From a virus, in IMG/VR virus record IMGVR_UViG_3300021138_000181, positions 1 through 23,121 of that record: a stretch of DNA of 23,121 nt; one strand, 5' to 3'. Of the stretch, positions 21,820 to 23,121 are shown one piece after another. Position numbers and translations under genes: made by a program. The notes beneath the pieces are model-generated. The model was not told the DNA's origin. It saw only the letters and a program-made list of their open reading frames with translations, and did no database searches. Each line of letters opens with the position of its first letter. Position 1 is the stretch's first letter.

Positions 21820-22269
21820 TTAGATTTCCAAATCATCGTTTTTGTACCCTAAAATCGCTCGCAGATCAAAAACTGCTGCCCGCACCTGATCTACAACGTC
21901 CTCATATGTATCAATCTCGCGCTTTCTTTCTTCAATCAAGTCTGCTGCTTGCCATTGAAGCGTAGTTTCTTTTGGCCATGTCGAAATGCCCGTTACAGGG
22001 TCTCGTTCCGAATCTTCGCAATCTTGGGCTTGGTTGCGCAATGCAATGATAATTTGGTTAGGCATCAATACGTTCATCTTGCGTTCCTTCTTTTTAATGG
22101 TTCTTGCCAATAGCGGCTCCAATGAGTTTTCATCGTTGTCAGCGTTCCAGAATTTAACCCACATCTCCAAAGCCTCTTTGGCCTGTCGTATAGTTTTGTC
22201 CTTATTTTCTACCGCACTTTCCAGTAATTCAACAACAAGTTCTGGTGCGCGGCTCTTTACGATATACAT
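21820..22269 (-). CDS. Hypothetical protein upstream of terminase (149 aa)
   Basis: A 149-residue helical, charged protein. The N-terminal half (APELVVELLESAVENKDKTI, RQAKEALEMWVKFWN) and the C-terminal half (ETTLQWQAADLIEERKREID, TYEDVVDQVRAAVFDL) are both predicted helical. ATG 22269 overlaps the previous TGA (TGATG) and has AAGGAG eight bases upstream. A second in-frame ATG inside the gene (MNVLMPNQII) also has AAGGA seven bases upstream, so a shorter product may be made. Its place before the large terminase gene makes a small-terminase role possible, but I see no helix-turn-helix and cannot support that name. Confidence 0.6.
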   Translation of the reverse strand: MYIVKSRAPELVVELLESAVENKDKTIRQAKEALEMWVKFWNADNDENSLEPLLARTIKKKERKMNVLMPNQIIIALRNQAQDCEDSERDPVTGISTWPKETTLQWQAADLIEERKREIDTYEDVVDQVRAAVFDLRAILGYKNDDLEI

Positions 22270-22589
22270 CACTCGCTCTCCTTCAGTGCGGATTTTAACT
22301 TCTGAATGGATTCAACAAAAATTACACGACTTTCTTCATTTTTATGAACCACAGGCAATTGTTCTAATATTCCAATTGCCCATGATAGATTTTCCCATAA
22401 CCGTTCGTTTTCTTCCTTCAATTTAGGGGCGGATGCCATCAATTCAGCAATTTCCTTGCGTTTTTCATCCGTTACCCACCGTTTATCACCGACAACCTTC
22501 GCCATCGGTGCATAGCCCCCGCTATTTCCAACCCCTTCATCAGGCCAAATGCCGATGAAGTTATCATGTTCATATGTATGCCATCTCAT
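22269..22589 (-). CDS. Hypothetical protein, Ead/Ea22-like layout (106 aa)
   Basis: A 106-residue protein. The first half is polar (HTYEHDNFIGIWPDEGVGNS). The second half has RKEIAELMASAPKLKEENER then LWENLSWAIGILEQL, resembling the (L)-(I/M)-A-(A/S)-AP-x-LL-x-x-L module of Ead/Ea22-type phage accessory proteins. That family has no firm biochemical role. The ATG overlaps the stop of the 49-residue frame in an ATGA, and GGGAG lies before it. The assignment is by a short remembered motif, so it is tentative. Confidence 0.55.
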   Translation of the reverse strand: MRWHTYEHDNFIGIWPDEGVGNSGGYAPMAKVVGDKRWVTDEKRKEIAELMASAPKLKEENERLWENLSWAIGILEQLPVVHKNEESRVIFVESIQKLKSALKESE

Positions 22590-22736
22590 TTATTTCTCCC
22601 GTTGCCTTTGCGTTGATTGTTATTCCTGTAATCATTTTCAGCCTGTCGTACTTCCAGAAGGGTTTTATTGTGAAAATCCTTCCGCGCCCCATCTGGGTGC
22701 TGACCTTTTAAATCCCGTAAACTTGGTTTTTTTCAT
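22586..22736 (-). CDS. 49-aa small protein needing a +1 frameshift in A7
   Basis: The ATG at 22736 overlaps the DUF551 gene's stop (ATGA) but is followed by seven A residues, and that frame closes after 23 codons. If one A is skipped or absent, the frame reads MKKPSLRDLKGQHPDGARKD, then FHNKTLLEVRQAENDYRNNN, then QRKGNGRNK, and its TGA overlaps the next ATG (ATGA). Matching 4-base overlaps at both ends and a plausible charged helical product argue that this is a real gene. The extra base is then a sequencing or assembly error, a recent mutation, or a programmed slip. The function is unknown. Confidence 0.55.
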
Positions 22737-22939
22737 TTTGGCGGCTCCGGTAGTGGCATCCAGTGAGTAGGGTGAACGCCACCTCTTTGTTCAACCCACC
22801 AATACAACTCTTTTGATGGCTCACCATATGAAGGTTCGTCGTAAGTGTGCCAACCTTGACCAATTACGATTCCACCTCCCTTTAAATACAAAAGAACCTC
22901 CGTATCCTTCGGCGCGGTTTCAATTGATTTCCATTTCAT
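22733..22939 (-). CDS. DUF551-like protein, copy 2
   Basis: A 68-residue protein starting MKWKSIETAPKDTEVLLYLK, with GWHTYDEP in the middle and ending VHPTHWMPLPEPPK. W-(K/R)-x-I-x-TAP-(K/R)-D ... THWMPLPEPP is the signature of DUF551, a family common in phages and prophages with no known function. ATG 22939 is chosen because GGAG lies eight bases upstream and it overlaps the stop of copy 1 (ATGA); an upstream in-frame start would lie inside copy 1. Confidence 0.8.
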   Translation of the reverse strand: MKWKSIETAPKDTEVLLYLKGGGIVIGQGWHTYDEPSYGEPSKELYWWVEQRGGVHPTHWMPLPEPPK

Positions 22940-23121
22940 TTCGGTGACTCCGGTAATTCTGGCAGGTGCATCCAATCTGGCAGGTGCATCCAATGGGTAG
23001 GACGGCAACTTAAATAAAATTTAGGATCATCAATTTGAGCATATTGCCATTGGTCTGCGTAAATCCATTTGGCAACCATAAGATGCCAGCCGGGTTCACA
23101 AACTAATACCCATTCATCTTT
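22936..23121 (-). CDS. DUF551-like protein, copy 1, partial (start beyond right edge)
   Basis: This frame is open from the right edge to TGA 22936-22938 (61 residues). It has EPGWHLMVAKWIYADQW, then CRPTHWMHLPDWMHLPELPE and SPK. The RPTHWM-x-LP ending matches DUF551 copy 2 next to it. An 18-base tandem duplication has doubled the DWMHLP segment. The N-terminal TAP motif must lie outside the window, so the assignment rests on the C-terminal half. Confidence 0.65.
   Translation of the reverse strand, partial: KDEWVLVCEPGWHLMVAKWIYADQWQYAQIDDPKFYLSCRPTHWMHLPDWMHLPELPESPK
22959..22994. repeat. 18-base perfect tandem duplication
   Basis: CTGGCAGGTGCATCCAAT occurs twice, head to tail, at 22959-22976 and 22977-22994. 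It is in frame in DUF551 copy 1, repeating the six-residue unit around WMHLP just before the C-terminus. Perfect identity suggests a recent duplication. Confidence 0.9.

Noticed and set aside
22665-22736. 23-codon frame MKKTKFTGFKRSAPRWGAEG and on, as an intact tiny gene
   Set aside because: The alternative +1 frame gives a product whose stop overlaps the next start by ATGA, while this frame ends in mid-gap.

Overview
The window is a stretch of a tailed double-stranded DNA phage (Caudoviricetes) carrying packaging and virion genes. It could come from a free virus, a metagenomic contig or a prophage. Every gene I can support is on the minus strand, so biological order runs from the right end of the window to the left. 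Genes are packed tightly, with many 4-base ATGA, GTGA or TAA-ATG junctions and good Shine-Dalgarno sequences. I see no tRNA, rRNA, integrase, CRISPR array, insertion sequence or bacterial chromosomal gene. A roughly 765-residue portal, a tail-tubular-type adaptor and the absence of a tape-measure or sheath gene favour a podovirus-like virion. The host cannot be named from this sequence.

Layout, right to left. (1) 23121-21820: small accessory genes, namely two tandem DUF551-like genes, a 49-residue gene that needs a +1 frameshift, and two uncharacterised proteins. (2) 21774-18975: the terminase large subunit followed by five small conserved or unknown genes. (3) 18912-11885: the portal, then three unusual proteins: a 589-residue two-domain candidate virion enzyme or effector, a 535-residue low-complexity protein, and a 425-residue basic protein with Gly-Gly-Lys and Met-Pro-Gly repeats. 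All three end in a related GG-(A/K/R)-(I/V)-(E/N) tail. (4) 11867-10235: a glycine-rich tail fibre or adhesin and its small partner. (5) 10187-6445: the head block, with a small helical protein, a GroES-like co-chaperonin, a scaffold-like protein, a 188-residue head protein, a capsid-decoration-type protein and the major capsid protein. (6) 6434-5940: an HNH/endonuclease VII gene placed directly after the capsid gene. (7) 5934-3003: virion structural proteins mixed with small basic proteins, including a 25-histidine protein, a DUF6321-like protein, a 26-residue membrane peptide and a 54-residue basic protein. (8) 2993-1: a tail or anchor protein, the head-tail adaptor, a zinc-ribbon structural protein and the start of a long tail fibre that runs off the left edge.

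The genes form one late programme. TerL packages DNA through the portal. Scaffold and capsid assemble with help from the co-chaperonin. The adaptor, zinc-ribbon protein and fibres complete the tail. The portal-proximal 589-, 535- and 425-residue proteins are the least explained part and the best candidates for virion cargo or ejected proteins. Possible intercistronic hairpins lie at 10221-10236, 8059-8082 and 4282-4306. No convincing promoter was found, and no intergenic stretch exceeds 300 bases.
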